From contig CAYSOA010000008.1 of the NCBI GenBank assembly GCA_964432565.1, positions 16,422 to 80,421 of the forward strand: DNA of 64,000 bases, read 5' to 3'. This DNA is from CAIOHW01 sp964432565 (lineage in GTDB: Bacteria > Bdellovibrionota > UBA1018). Positions 39,554 through 47,647 of this stretch are shown here, piece by piece. Positions within the stretch are counted from its first letter, which is position 1. Each line of letters begins with the position of its first letter. The position numbers were made by a program, and so were the translations under genes. The notes below the pieces were generated by a model. It searched no databases and was not told the origin of the DNA. It saw only the letters and a program-made list of their open reading frames with translations.

Positions 39554-40003
39554 CTAGGCCGCGAGCTCTTTTTTGAGTCGTTCTTCGCCTTCCAGCGGAT
39601 GAGTCGTCGTCTCGATGAGGTTGCTGAATTCCTTGCTCAGGATCTTCAGCAGGTCTCCGAACGAGATGATGCCAAGAGCTTTTCCTTGTGCATCAACCAC
39701 AGGAATCCGCCGTACCTGTGCGTCATGCATCGACTGGATGCAGTCGAAGAGTCCATCGGTGTCACGAACGGTCTTCGGAGCCGGTGTCATGAGATCCCTC
39801 GCGGCGCAGGTCTTGAAATCCTTTTGTTCGCCGATGCATCGAAGGACGATGTCTCGATCTGTGACGATTCCAACGGGCTTTTGTTGGTCGTCGCAGACGA
39901 GCACGCAGCCGATGTTTCGGTTCTTCATCAGGTCGACGACGCGAGTGACCGAGTCTTCAGGTTTGACGGAAAAAAGTTCCAGGCGAATGATGGTATTGAG
40001 CAT
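39554..40003 (-). CDS. two-CBS-domain protein
   Basis: 149 residues from ATG 40003. Two CBS repeats: SVTRVVDLMKNRNIGCVLV with GIVTDRDIVLR, and DLMTPAPKTVRDTDGLFD with GIISFGDLLKIL. Similar in layout to the CBS gene at 31558 and to hypoxic-response-type CBS proteins that bind AMP/ATP. Partner unknown. Divergent from the HAD gene. Confidence 0.82.
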   Translation of the reverse strand: MLNTIIRLELFSVKPEDSVTRVVDLMKNRNIGCVLVCDDQQKPVGIVTDRDIVLRCIGEQKDFKTCAARDLMTPAPKTVRDTDGLFDCIQSMHDAQVRRIPVVDAQGKALGIISFGDLLKILSKEFSNLIETTTHPLEGEERLKKELAA

Positions 40004-40065
40004 GGTAGGGTTCCTCGAACTTTCGTGGGGTGCAATCCACGCGCCGCATTTACCGGGAGGCTGAA

Positions 40066-40731
40066 GTGGCAAGATTCCAGGCAGTGTTGTTCGATCTCGA
40101 TGGAACGCTCGTTCACTCTGAAGCGGTCGCCATTCGTTCGGCTCAGGGCGTTTTCGAGCAGTACGGCGTGAGGCTGGATGCGGCACAGGCCGAAGCCGTC
40201 ACCGGAAAGACCTGGTCGGCAGCCATGGAGGAAATCGAGAGGCGGGTGGCCCTGCCGATTTCGCGTGATCGGCTGCTTGGTGAAATTCTGCAGGACTACC
40301 GAGCAAGAATGCAGTCCGAGGTACATCCTGTTCCCGGCTGTCGTGAAGCCGTCGAAATGTTTTCGGCCGTCTTTCGCGTCGGTCTGGTTTCGGGATCCTA
40401 TCGCGAGGAGATCGAGTCGGCGTTGCAGAGGCTCGGCATTCGGCAGCATTTCGATCCGGTGCTGGGTGCCGAGGATTACATCGAGAGCAAGCCATCACCC
40501 GAAGGCTATCTCAAGGCGCTGTCGATTCTAGGGGTGGCGCCGACACAGACGGTGATCTTTGAAGACTCCGAGCCGGGAGTTCGCTCGGCGCTCGCCGCGG
40601 GGTGCCGTGTCGTTTTGGTGCGCCATTGTCGCTCCCTTCGACCAGACTCACCGTGGATCGATCAAGTTCACGCCACCATCGAGACCTTCGAGGGGATGAC
40701 CTTGGAGTGGTTGGAGACCATCAAGTCGTGA
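40066..40731 (+). CDS. HAD-superfamily phosphatase/phosphomutase
   Basis: 221 residues from GTG 40066, chosen for GGGAGG seven bases upstream. HAD motifs in order: FDLDGTLVHSE, VSGSYREE, KPSPEGYL and FEDSEPGVRSALAAG. The cap resembles beta-phosphoglucomutase and phosphoglycolate-type subgroup enzymes. Substrate unknown. Confidence 0.85.
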   Translation: MARFQAVLFDLDGTLVHSEAVAIRSAQGVFEQYGVRLDAAQAEAVTGKTWSAAMEEIERRVALPISRDRLLGEILQDYRARMQSEVHPVPGCREAVEMFSAVFRVGLVSGSYREEIESALQRLGIRQHFDPVLGAEDYIESKPSPEGYLKALSILGVAPTQTVIFEDSEPGVRSALAAGCRVVLVRHCRSLRPDSPWIDQVHATIETFEGMTLEWLETIKS

Positions 40732-40742
40732 GGTGGGGCGGA

Positions 40743-41729
40743 TTAATGAGGCCAGTACGACGGAGAGAGAATTTTTCTTGCCTCAGGGTGCAGACGAAAG
40801 AGGGTTGCGGGGCGATCTGAAACCTTTGCGCGCAGCTGCTGGTCGATTTGGATGACCAGTTCGTGTTCCTTGCGATCCTTCCATTCGAGTTCCAGTATCG
40901 GTTTTCCGAACTCATCGAGCTTCAGGTCGAATTGTGCAATCTGAAGGTGGGCCAACGCTTCCAGCTCGCTCTCGGGCGATCGAGGCAGTGTCTTTTTCGT
41001 GGTCTGCGAGAGCGATGTGCTTTCGAGGCGAATCCAGTCGCCCGAGTGGCGCTCCACGGACCATTCCTTCTCAGGGGCCGAGGCGATGGACGAGGGCCAT
41101 CGCAGGCGAACCCGATCGGCGTCGTCCAGTTGCCAGGTCAATAGTCTTCGATGCCGCGTACGCTCGAAATCGGAGGCCATTCCCAGCATGTCGAGGGCGG
41201 CTCCATCGACCACGAGGCGCTGCGAACCGATTCGGGCATAACGTCCACCGGTCGGGCACGGGCTTCCCAGCAGAAGCTCGAACGTCGTGTCACGGGTTTT
41301 CCATCTGAGTTGAGTCCATGCTGGAGCAAGACCGAAGCCGGCATCTTCTCCGTCGGCCGTTTCACCGGTCTTGCGAAGGGTTCGAACGCTATCGAGGAGG
41401 TGGCGCAAAAAGCTGCCATCGGCAAGACGGTCCATCTCGGAGTTTGCGGAGGAGCTTGTCAGGCCCGCTGGAGCCTGCCGAATCATCCAGCGAGGGGTCA
41501 CCTGCTGGGGACCCAGCCAGCCGTCGACGACGTACTCTGCCGTCCACGACTCGGCTCCCGGCTCATTGCGGGAGAGAAAGACGGAACGGACCGCCTCGTA
41601 GTCAAATTGAAAAACCGGCTTTCCGGTTTCGAGTCGAGTCTCTGACGGAGATCGGGTGCAGGCCCCGGTCGAGAGGCTAGCTGCCAGGGCGATCAGAACC
41701 CCCGAAAGAGCTGTTCGAACCCGGAGCAT
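40743..41729 (-). CDS. DUF4340-like lipoprotein
   Basis: 328 residues. Signal peptide with lipobox STGAC (VLIALAASLSTGACTRS), so a lipid-anchored envelope protein. The beta-rich repetitive pattern with EDAGFGLAPAW and TFELLLGS resembles DUF4340 proteins, which often sit with ABC-type gliding or secretion permeases; none is adjacent here. The ATG overlaps the stop of the methyltransferase gene as TAATG, indicating coupling. Confidence 0.65.
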   Translation of the reverse strand: MLRVRTALSGVLIALAASLSTGACTRSPSETRLETGKPVFQFDYEAVRSVFLSRNEPGAESWTAEYVVDGWLGPQQVTPRWMIRQAPAGLTSSSANSEMDRLADGSFLRHLLDSVRTLRKTGETADGEDAGFGLAPAWTQLRWKTRDTTFELLLGSPCPTGGRYARIGSQRLVVDGAALDMLGMASDFERTRHRRLLTWQLDDADRVRLRWPSSIASAPEKEWSVERHSGDWIRLESTSLSQTTKKTLPRSPESELEALAHLQIAQFDLKLDEFGKPILELEWKDRKEHELVIQIDQQLRAKVSDRPATLFRLHPEARKILSPSYWPH

Positions 41730-42328
41730 TACGAAAAGAATCCGTTTTTCCAGAAATGAGCCGACAACGCCGTGAGTGCCATCAGTACGCCGAAGGTGGC
41801 ATAGGCTTCGAAGGCCTTGTTCTTCGCAGCGAGCTCGGAAGAAAATTTCAGGTGCTCCGACTCCGGATTGACTTCAAGCAGGGCAGGGGTGCGGGCTGGC
41901 CAGGGTCGTGGAAAAAACCGGGGGACCAGTCGGCAGTACTTCAGGTAGGGCTCGCCAAAGATGCGCTCCAATTTCACTTCTTCTTCAAGGATGATGAAGT
42001 GGTAGATCAGCGCGAAGGCGACCGAGAGGACGAGCAGAAGCTCCCACTGGGCGATGGCCACCGCACAGCCCAGGGCCATCAGGTAGGTGCCCAGGTAAAG
42101 GGGATTTCTCACCCACGCGTAGGGGCCGCCCACGGCCGGGCGCGTGTCTTTACGGAGAAATCCGCTGGCCCAGTAGCGCAGGGAAGCTCCGAGCAGACAG
42201 ACAAGAATCCCGGGAAGATTGGGGTATTCGCGCGCTGAAAATACGAGCAGCGCTCCTGCAATCCAGGCTGCGATGATTCGGGGTTTTCCTTGAATGACGT
42301 GATGAAACCAGTGAATGGCCTTTTGCAT
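41729..42328 (-). CDS. isoprenylcysteine/phospholipid methyltransferase-family membrane protein
   Basis: 199 residues with four to five TM helices. The ICMT/PEMT motif GPYAWVRNPLYLGTYLM and the C-terminal EEEVKLERIFGEPYLKYCRLVPRFFP give the SAM- and substrate-binding end of this family. Likely a lipid or small-molecule methyltransferase in the inner membrane. Coupled by TAATG to the DUF4340-like lipoprotein gene. Confidence 0.82.
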   Translation of the reverse strand: MQKAIHWFHHVIQGKPRIIAAWIAGALLVFSAREYPNLPGILVCLLGASLRYWASGFLRKDTRPAVGGPYAWVRNPLYLGTYLMALGCAVAIAQWELLLVLSVAFALIYHFIILEEEVKLERIFGEPYLKYCRLVPRFFPRPWPARTPALLEVNPESEHLKFSSELAAKNKAFEAYATFGVLMALTALSAHFWKNGFFS

Positions 42329-42605
42329 GATGAAATCGGCTTATCGTCGTTGTGCTCGTAGCGCAAGCTCCGGCTGAGGGTCGAAACTAAAGGAATCCGG
42401 TCACTTAAGGAGATTGCAGAAACCGAGGGGTTCGGTTAGGTTCCGGCCACTCAAAAGTCAGCAGACAGGAACGGAGGAACTTCGCTTGAAGCGTGCGTCC
42501 AGCAAAACCGGCTCGAATCAGGGCAGCCAGAAACGAAAGGCTCCGCCCATGGCACTTCAGGGGAAAAGTTCCGTCCTGAAAAGCAAGCAACTGGAGGTGA
42601 AACGA
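42329..42605 (+). other. 277-base intergenic region upstream of E1 alpha
   Basis: No convincing gene. The E1 alpha reading frame is open back to 42414, but no start or ribosome site is convincing before 42606. The region probably holds the promoter and leader of the E1 operon; I cannot place -35/-10 boxes reliably. Confidence 0.5.
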
Positions 42606-43661
42606 ATGTCACGGACTGAAACTTCGCGGACCGTCACCCGGACCGCCGCGCCGCTGGTCAAGACCGGAACGGCCAAAAAATTCAAGCTCGACGCCGAGCT
42701 GCTGGTCAAGATCCACAACTACATGGTCAAGACCCGCGCCCTCGAAGAGCGCATGATCAAGATGTTCAAACAGTCCGACGGCTATTTCTGGCTGGGCGGA
42801 CCGGGCGAAGAAGCCTTCGCCGTTCCCCTGGGCATGCAGGGCAAGATCGGCCAGGGCGTGCATTACGATTTCTGGCACCTTCATTACCGTTCCAGCGGCA
42901 TCCTGATGCCCATGGGCCTCGATCCGATGGGCTGCATCCGCCAGATGAAGAATGTCGCCGCCGATCCGCACTCCGGCGGCCGTAACTTCGCCAACCATCT
43001 TTCGGTTCGGGAGTGGAACGTGGTTCCGATCACTTCCACGATCGAAACCCAGTACCTCACTGCCATCGGCTCGGCCATTGCCCAGAAGCAGGAAGCCAAG
43101 GATTCCATCACCGTCGTTACTGGCGGAGATGCGGGCACTGCCGAAGGGGATTTCGCTTCAGCGCTGGTGTGGTCGTCGCGTCCGGACAATGAGCTTCCGA
43201 TGCTCATCATTGTTACCAACAATGCCTGGGGGATTTCGACTGCGGCATGCACCCAGCACGGCGACAAGATCATCTCGGATCGCGGCAAGGCGTTCGGTAT
43301 GAAGACGCGCACGATCAATGGGCTCGATGTCGAGGAGAGCTGGTTCGCCATCAAGGAAGCGATGGACTACATCCGCAGCGAGCGGAAGCCCTACTTCCTC
43401 GAGTCGATCGTCAGCCGCATGTACGGCCACAGCTCGGCAACCGGGGCGAATCTGGTGGCCGGCGAGGCGGATCCGATCTCTGATTTCGAAACTCAGCTTG
43501 CCGCGGCCGACATCATGACGCCGAAGGAAATGAGCGATCTGCGTGAAGAGTACAATGTGCAGATGCTCGAAATGGCCAAGCGTGTGAAGGAAGAGGTCAT
43601 GCCGGATCCTTCGACGATCTACGACTACACCTACTACGGTCAGAAAGGACGGTACTGGTAA
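42606..43661 (+). CDS. 2-oxoacid (pyruvate or branched-chain) dehydrogenase E1 alpha subunit
   Basis: 351 residues from ATG 42606 (GGAGGTG eight bases upstream). Thiamine-diphosphate-dependent decarboxylase subunit: the ThDP motif is VVTGGDAGTAEGDF with VTNNAWGIS, and substrate/phosphorylation-loop region YGHSSATGA. The E1 alpha-2 beta-2 type forms the first component of pyruvate, branched-chain or acetoin dehydrogenase complexes. E1 beta follows with a TAATG overlap. No E2 or E3 gene lies nearby, so the specific complex cannot be named. Confidence 0.9.
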   Translation: MSRTETSRTVTRTAAPLVKTGTAKKFKLDAELLVKIHNYMVKTRALEERMIKMFKQSDGYFWLGGPGEEAFAVPLGMQGKIGQGVHYDFWHLHYRSSGILMPMGLDPMGCIRQMKNVAADPHSGGRNFANHLSVREWNVVPITSTIETQYLTAIGSAIAQKQEAKDSITVVTGGDAGTAEGDFASALVWSSRPDNELPMLIIVTNNAWGISTAACTQHGDKIISDRGKAFGMKTRTINGLDVEESWFAIKEAMDYIRSERKPYFLESIVSRMYGHSSATGANLVAGEADPISDFETQLAAADIMTPKEMSDLREEYNVQMLEMAKRVKEEVMPDPSTIYDYTYYGQKGRYW

Positions 43662-44713
43662 TGGCAACGATGGTTCAGGCCCTCCGGATGGCCCTTCACT
43701 ATGGTGAAGAAAATCTGGGCGTGAAGAACATCTTCGGCGAAGACGTTGGACCACCGCTCGGCGGCGTGTTCACGGCAACCCAGGGTCTGAAGACCACCTG
43801 GAATTCGCCGCTCGACGAGCGCGGCATCATCGGTGCGGCCATGGGCCTCGCGTTCGCGGGGTCGCGCTGCGTGGCTGAAATCCAGTTCGCCGACTACATC
43901 TACAACACGATCGACCTGCTGAAGCTGGCGGGCAATCAGTGCTGGGCTTCAAACGGCATGTGGAATCTGCCGATGACCGTCATGACTCCGGTCGGAAGCG
44001 GCATTCGCGGCTCGATCTACCACTCGCATTCGTTCGATGCGACGATGACGCATATTCCGGGCTGGAAGATCGTCATGCCGTCGACTCCGGCCGATGCGTA
44101 CGGGCTGATGATCTCGTGCCTGAAGGACGACAATCCGACGATGTTCCTGATTCCAAAGGCGCTGACCCGCATGAGGGGCGAAGAGCTCCTGCCGGGAGAG
44201 CCGGATGAAAAGACTCTCAAGTCGATGATTGATGCTCCGCTGGGCGATCGTTCGCAATGGAAGTCGCAGTGGCCAAACATTGGTGAACACGAGATTCCGC
44301 TCAGCCAGGCCAAGGTCTGCCGCTCGGGCGATCAGGTGACCGTGGTCAGCTACGGACGCACGATGCCGCTCGTGAACCAGGCCGCCGACGCCCTGGCTCA
44401 GGAAGGCATCTCGGTCGAGACGATCGATCTGCGCACGCTCTGGCCGTACGACTGGAACGCGATCGTGACTTCGATCAAGAAGACCGGACGCGTCCTTTAT
44501 GTCAACGAAGACACTGAAGTGACGAACTTCGGTGAGCACCTGATTCGCCGTACGGTCGACGAGCTCTTCTACGAGCTCGAAGCCCGTCCGAAGCTTCTGG
44601 CCGGCGCCTTCACGCCGGGCGTGGGCCTTGCGGATGCGCTCGAAATGGCTTCGGTGCCGCAGCTCGGCTCGATCACCGAGTCGATTCGCGAGCTCGCTCA
44701 CGAGCGCGCTTAG
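43661..44713 (+). CDS. 2-oxoacid dehydrogenase E1 beta subunit
   Basis: 350 residues, transketolase-like pyrimidine and C-terminal domains: NIFGEDVGPPLGGVF, LDERGIIGAAMGLAFAG, VAEIQFADYI and VTVVSYGRTMPLV, then VETIDLRTLWPYDW. Pairs with E1 alpha to decarboxylate a 2-oxoacid and reductively acylate a lipoyl E2. Starts on the last base of the E1 alpha stop. A terminator follows. Confidence 0.92.
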   Translation: MATMVQALRMALHYGEENLGVKNIFGEDVGPPLGGVFTATQGLKTTWNSPLDERGIIGAAMGLAFAGSRCVAEIQFADYIYNTIDLLKLAGNQCWASNGMWNLPMTVMTPVGSGIRGSIYHSHSFDATMTHIPGWKIVMPSTPADAYGLMISCLKDDNPTMFLIPKALTRMRGEELLPGEPDEKTLKSMIDAPLGDRSQWKSQWPNIGEHEIPLSQAKVCRSGDQVTVVSYGRTMPLVNQAADALAQEGISVETIDLRTLWPYDWNAIVTSIKKTGRVLYVNEDTEVTNFGEHLIRRTVDELFYELEARPKLLAGAFTPGVGLADALEMASVPQLGSITESIRELAHERA

Positions 44714-44748
44714 GCAAAAGAGTTCCTGTTTCACAGGGAGAGAAGAAG

Positions 44749-44790
44749 GGGTCGGCTTTCCGGGAAGGAAGGCTGGCCCTTTTTCTTTTT
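44749..44790 (+). terminator. intrinsic terminator of E1 operon
   Basis: A 13-bp stem with three G-U wobbles (44749-44761 with 44767-44779), loop GGGAA, followed by TTTTTCTTTTT. It lies 35 bases after the E1 beta stop. Confidence 0.85.
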
Positions 44791-44814
44791 GCCGGCGCCG
44801 GATATGAGGGGCGC

Positions 44815-45210
44815 ATGTCGATTCGATTTTTTGAATACGCCAAGTGCAGTACGTGTGTGAAAGCCCGGAAGTGGCTCGAGTCGCGCAAGATCGCGTTCGA
44901 AGCGATTCCCATCGTCGAGCAGCCGCCGAAGAAGTCGGAGCTGCTCCAGTGGATGAAGTCGTCGGGTGTCGAACCGAAGAAGTTTTTCAATACGAGTGGC
45001 CTGTCCTACCGGGACGGCAAGTTTGGCGAGAAGCTGCCGAAGATGAGCGTCGAGCAGATGGCCGAGGCGCTCGCAGCCGACGGCAAGCTGATCAAGCGCC
45101 CGCTGGTGGTCGTCGGTGGCGGGGCGGGCGAGCGGGTGCTCGTGGGCTTTGACGAGAAGGCTTACAGTGAGACACTCACGGCAGGCCCGTTCAGGGCTCC
45201 AAGGGATTGA
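44815..45210 (+). CDS. Spx/ArsC-family thioredoxin-fold protein
   Basis: 131 residues. The redox motif CSTC in YAKCSTCVKARKWL (CXXC), then IVEQPPKKSELLQWM and FFNTSGLSYRDGKFGEKLP, match the Spx/YffB/ArsC-like group, either arsenate reductase-like or an RNA-polymerase-associated regulator. The C-terminal LIKRPLVV is a common family feature. With CXXC and no other ars genes it is more likely YffB-like. Stands just downstream of the E1 terminator. Confidence 0.82.
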   Translation: MSIRFFEYAKCSTCVKARKWLESRKIAFEAIPIVEQPPKKSELLQWMKSSGVEPKKFFNTSGLSYRDGKFGEKLPKMSVEQMAEALAADGKLIKRPLVVVGGGAGERVLVGFDEKAYSETLTAGPFRAPRD

Positions 45211-45222
45211 CGCAATGCATTA
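45208..45222. promoter_or_regulatory. 15-bp palindrome, site C
   Basis: TGACGCAATGCATTA followed by ATTTTGCTAACC; same pattern as site A (11598) and site B (17542). It overlaps a TTGACG -35-like sequence (45207-45212) and ends 19 bases before the pentein-like ATG. Confidence 0.55.
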
Positions 45223-45241
45223 ATTTTGCTAACCGCTCGGC

Positions 45242-46429
45242 ATGACCGTGCGTCGCAGCCCCTCGCTTGCACTCATTGCCTACTTTTTAGCAGCCGTCTT
45301 GGTTGGGCCTCTCCCCACGTCGGCAGCGGAGGCTGCGAAAGCCGCAACACCTCTGATGCCCGAGGACGGCTCGGGCCGAGTCGAGGCGTGGTACTTCTCT
45401 CAAGAAAACATGCACTTCAAGGACTCCCGGCGCTGGGCCGAGATCGAGGCGATTTCTCACCGCCACGGTTTCAGGCTCGAGTCGCTGGGCCGCACCTACC
45501 AGTGGACCCAGGACGTCGCCCTTTTTGATGAGTCGGGACGGTTTGTCGGTCCGGCCGACTATCCGGCGTCGACCCCGGGCCTGTCGCTTCCGTGGTTCGA
45601 TGGGTTGAGTCGCGGCGTCTATGACGACGAGAATCCCGAGGGGCCCTACCGACTGCCGCTTTCGCGGTTTGCTCGGTCGCGATCGCTGGCGGTGGCGTTT
45701 CCTGAAGGAGGGGCGCTGATCACAGGGCGCCTTTCTGGCGGCGAGCCCTACGTGCTTTCGGGCGGAGGGCTGGTCGATCGTGCGCAAAGCTTTCTGGTGC
45801 GAGTGAAGGGGCGCGAGGTGACCCACGACGAGGCTCATCTCGAAGTGGCCAAGGACCTGGGCGTTCTACCTGAAAATCTGCTCGAACTTCCCTCGCGCCG
45901 CCATCTCGACCTGTTTCTCGTTGCGCTGCCCGGCGGCCGAGTGCTGCTCGATGACCCGCGTCTGGTCGTGCCGACGATCGATGAGGTGCTGCCACAGTCC
46001 TCGGGTGATGAGCGCGCGCGTCTGGAGTCCCTGCGACAGGTTTACGTCGATGGATTCGTGCCGTCCTGGGCACGAAACGCGTCTCCACGAAGGCCCTACG
46101 ACTCATTCGATCTCGCCTCGCTCGATCGTATCGCCGCCATTCTCTCAACCCGGCTCGAAGTGATTCGTGTGGCGGGACGATTCCTGGAGGTGGACTCGCG
46201 TGGGAGCGGTACGAGCGAGTCGGTGAATTTCTTCAACGGCTTTCAGGGGACCGACGCTTCAGGCGTTCACTGGATGGTGACCAACCAGGCCGAGGGCCTG
46301 CCGAGCCTCGAGCGACACTGGCGTGACCGGATTCGGCGTGAATCCCGTGCGAGATCGGTCGAAGTGTATTTTCCCGGGCGCTACACGCCCGGTGCCGGCA
46401 TCGACTGTTCGGGCGCGATCGGCCGGTGA
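45242..46429 (+). CDS. secreted protein, pentein (guanidino-modifying)-like
   Basis: 395 residues with signal peptide (LALIAYFLAAVLVGPLPTSAA). It has features of the pentein fold: YQWTQDVALFDESG (like the WxxD substrate site), FPEGGALITG (like EGGN), HLDLFLVALPGGRVLLDDP (catalytic His in an HxD motif) and a terminal IDCSG with a candidate nucleophile Cys. Penteins include arginine/agmatine and peptidylarginine deiminases. A secreted deiminase-like activity is therefore inferred, not proven. No ribosome site is evident before the ATG, so the mRNA may be nearly leaderless. Confidence 0.6.
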   Translation: MTVRRSPSLALIAYFLAAVLVGPLPTSAAEAAKAATPLMPEDGSGRVEAWYFSQENMHFKDSRRWAEIEAISHRHGFRLESLGRTYQWTQDVALFDESGRFVGPADYPASTPGLSLPWFDGLSRGVYDDENPEGPYRLPLSRFARSRSLAVAFPEGGALITGRLSGGEPYVLSGGGLVDRAQSFLVRVKGREVTHDEAHLEVAKDLGVLPENLLELPSRRHLDLFLVALPGGRVLLDDPRLVVPTIDEVLPQSSGDERARLESLRQVYVDGFVPSWARNASPRRPYDSFDLASLDRIAAILSTRLEVIRVAGRFLEVDSRGSGTSESVNFFNGFQGTDASGVHWMVTNQAEGLPSLERHWRDRIRRESRARSVEVYFPGRYTPGAGIDCSGAIGR

Positions 46430-46445
46430 GCTCGGGCAAGCCCCC

Positions 46446-47600
46446 TCAAAAGACCTCCTTGAAAAAGTCTCTCCAGTGCAGGCAGTGAACTGAGCCGAAT
46501 TTCTGGGCCACCGGATCCTGCGAGACAAAGTAAAGAGCCGAGCGAGGAAGGTCCCCCGCGAGTCGCTCGAATTTCTTCACCTCGACCGGATCGACCCGAT
46601 CACTGGATTTGATCTCCAAAGCAAGGGAGTTTGGTCGCCGCTCGACGATCAGGTCCACCTCATGGTTGTCCTTGGTTGCAAGATAGGAAAGGCGCCAGTC
46701 CTTTTCGTATGCCTGCATGAGCCTTCGAAATTCAGTGATCACGAAGTTTTCGAATGCGACCCCATAGGCTGAAGTTCTGGGAACCAGTCGTTCCTCGAGC
46801 GTGCCGGCCAGGGCGCGGCAGACTCCGCTGTCGAAGAAGTAGAACTTCGGATTGGTGCGCTGTCGCTTTCGAATCGAGTCGTGAAAGGCGGGCAGCTCGA
46901 AGCCGACCAGCGTGTCGACGAGGATCTCGAAATAGGTCTGGATGGTCGTGATGTCCACCTGGCAATCGCGAGCGAACTTGGCGTAGTTCAGGATCTGTCC
47001 CGACTGGATGGCCGCAAGCTCGATGAAGTCTCTAAACGGCTGGACCTTGCGAACGAGCTGTTCGGCGATGATTTCCTCTTTAAGGTAAATCGAGGAATAA
47101 GCGCGAAGAAAGCGGAGACGCTCCTCTTCCGCAAGCTCGATGGTCTCCGGCAGCGAGCCCCAGTGGATCACGTCCGAAAGCTCGAACGCTTTTTCGAGTT
47201 CGACATGGGTGAGCGAGGAAAGTTCAAACCAGGAGGCCCGGCCTCCGAGGAGGTTGGCTCCGCCTCGCTTGAGTTTTCTCGCGCTGGATCCGGTCAGCGC
47301 AAAATGGAAGCGTCTGGCTGAAATTTGCTGCTGAACAATCGAAAGAAGCTCGGGAATCTTCTGTACCTCGTCGATGACCACCCATTTTCGTCCGGTCGTG
47401 GACCGCTCCTGGTCCAGGATGGCAGTCAGCCTGTTGGGGGAGCGTCCCAGCCGTCTCTCGAGCTCCGGGTCGAGCAGGTCCAGCCACAGGGCCCTGCTCT
47501 CCGGCAGTAGCTCCCTCAGGAGGGTGGATTTACCCGTGGATCGAGGCCCGAATAGAAAGAAGGAGCGTTGAAGAGAGGGCTGAAGAAGTCGCTTGAACAT
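46446..47600 (-). CDS. AAA ATPase with DUF4143 nuclease-like domain
   Basis: 384 residues from ATG 47600. Walker A FLFGPRSTGKSTLL, Walker B KWVVIDEVQKIP, arginine/sensor region FALTGSSARKL and C-terminal DUF4143 (DNHEVDLIVERRPNSLALEIKSS), which resembles a PD-(D/E)XK core. Such proteins are common, often mobile and of poorly known role. An in-frame TTG at 47606 is possible. A CCAATAA/TTATTGG inverted repeat lies across the start. Confidence 0.85.
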   Translation of the reverse strand: MFKRLLQPSLQRSFFLFGPRSTGKSTLLRELLPESRALWLDLLDPELERRLGRSPNRLTAILDQERSTTGRKWVVIDEVQKIPELLSIVQQQISARRFHFALTGSSARKLKRGGANLLGGRASWFELSSLTHVELEKAFELSDVIHWGSLPETIELAEEERLRFLRAYSSIYLKEEIIAEQLVRKVQPFRDFIELAAIQSGQILNYAKFARDCQVDITTIQTYFEILVDTLVGFELPAFHDSIRKRQRTNPKFYFFDSGVCRALAGTLEERLVPRTSAYGVAFENFVITEFRRLMQAYEKDWRLSYLATKDNHEVDLIVERRPNSLALEIKSSDRVDPVEVKKFERLAGDLPRSALYFVSQDPVAQKFGSVHCLHWRDFFKEVF

Positions 47601-47602
47601 AC

Positions 47603-47627
47603 CCAATAATTGTCCTCAGTTTATTGG
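47603..47627. promoter_or_regulatory. CCAATAA-n11-TTATTGG inverted repeat at DUF4143 gene start
   Basis: Perfect 7-bp arms (47603-47609 and 47621-47627) separated by 11 bases, directly before the ATG at 47600. Candidate operator, possibly autoregulatory. Confidence 0.4.
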
Positions 47628-47647
47628 TTAATGTCAAGCGTGACGAC

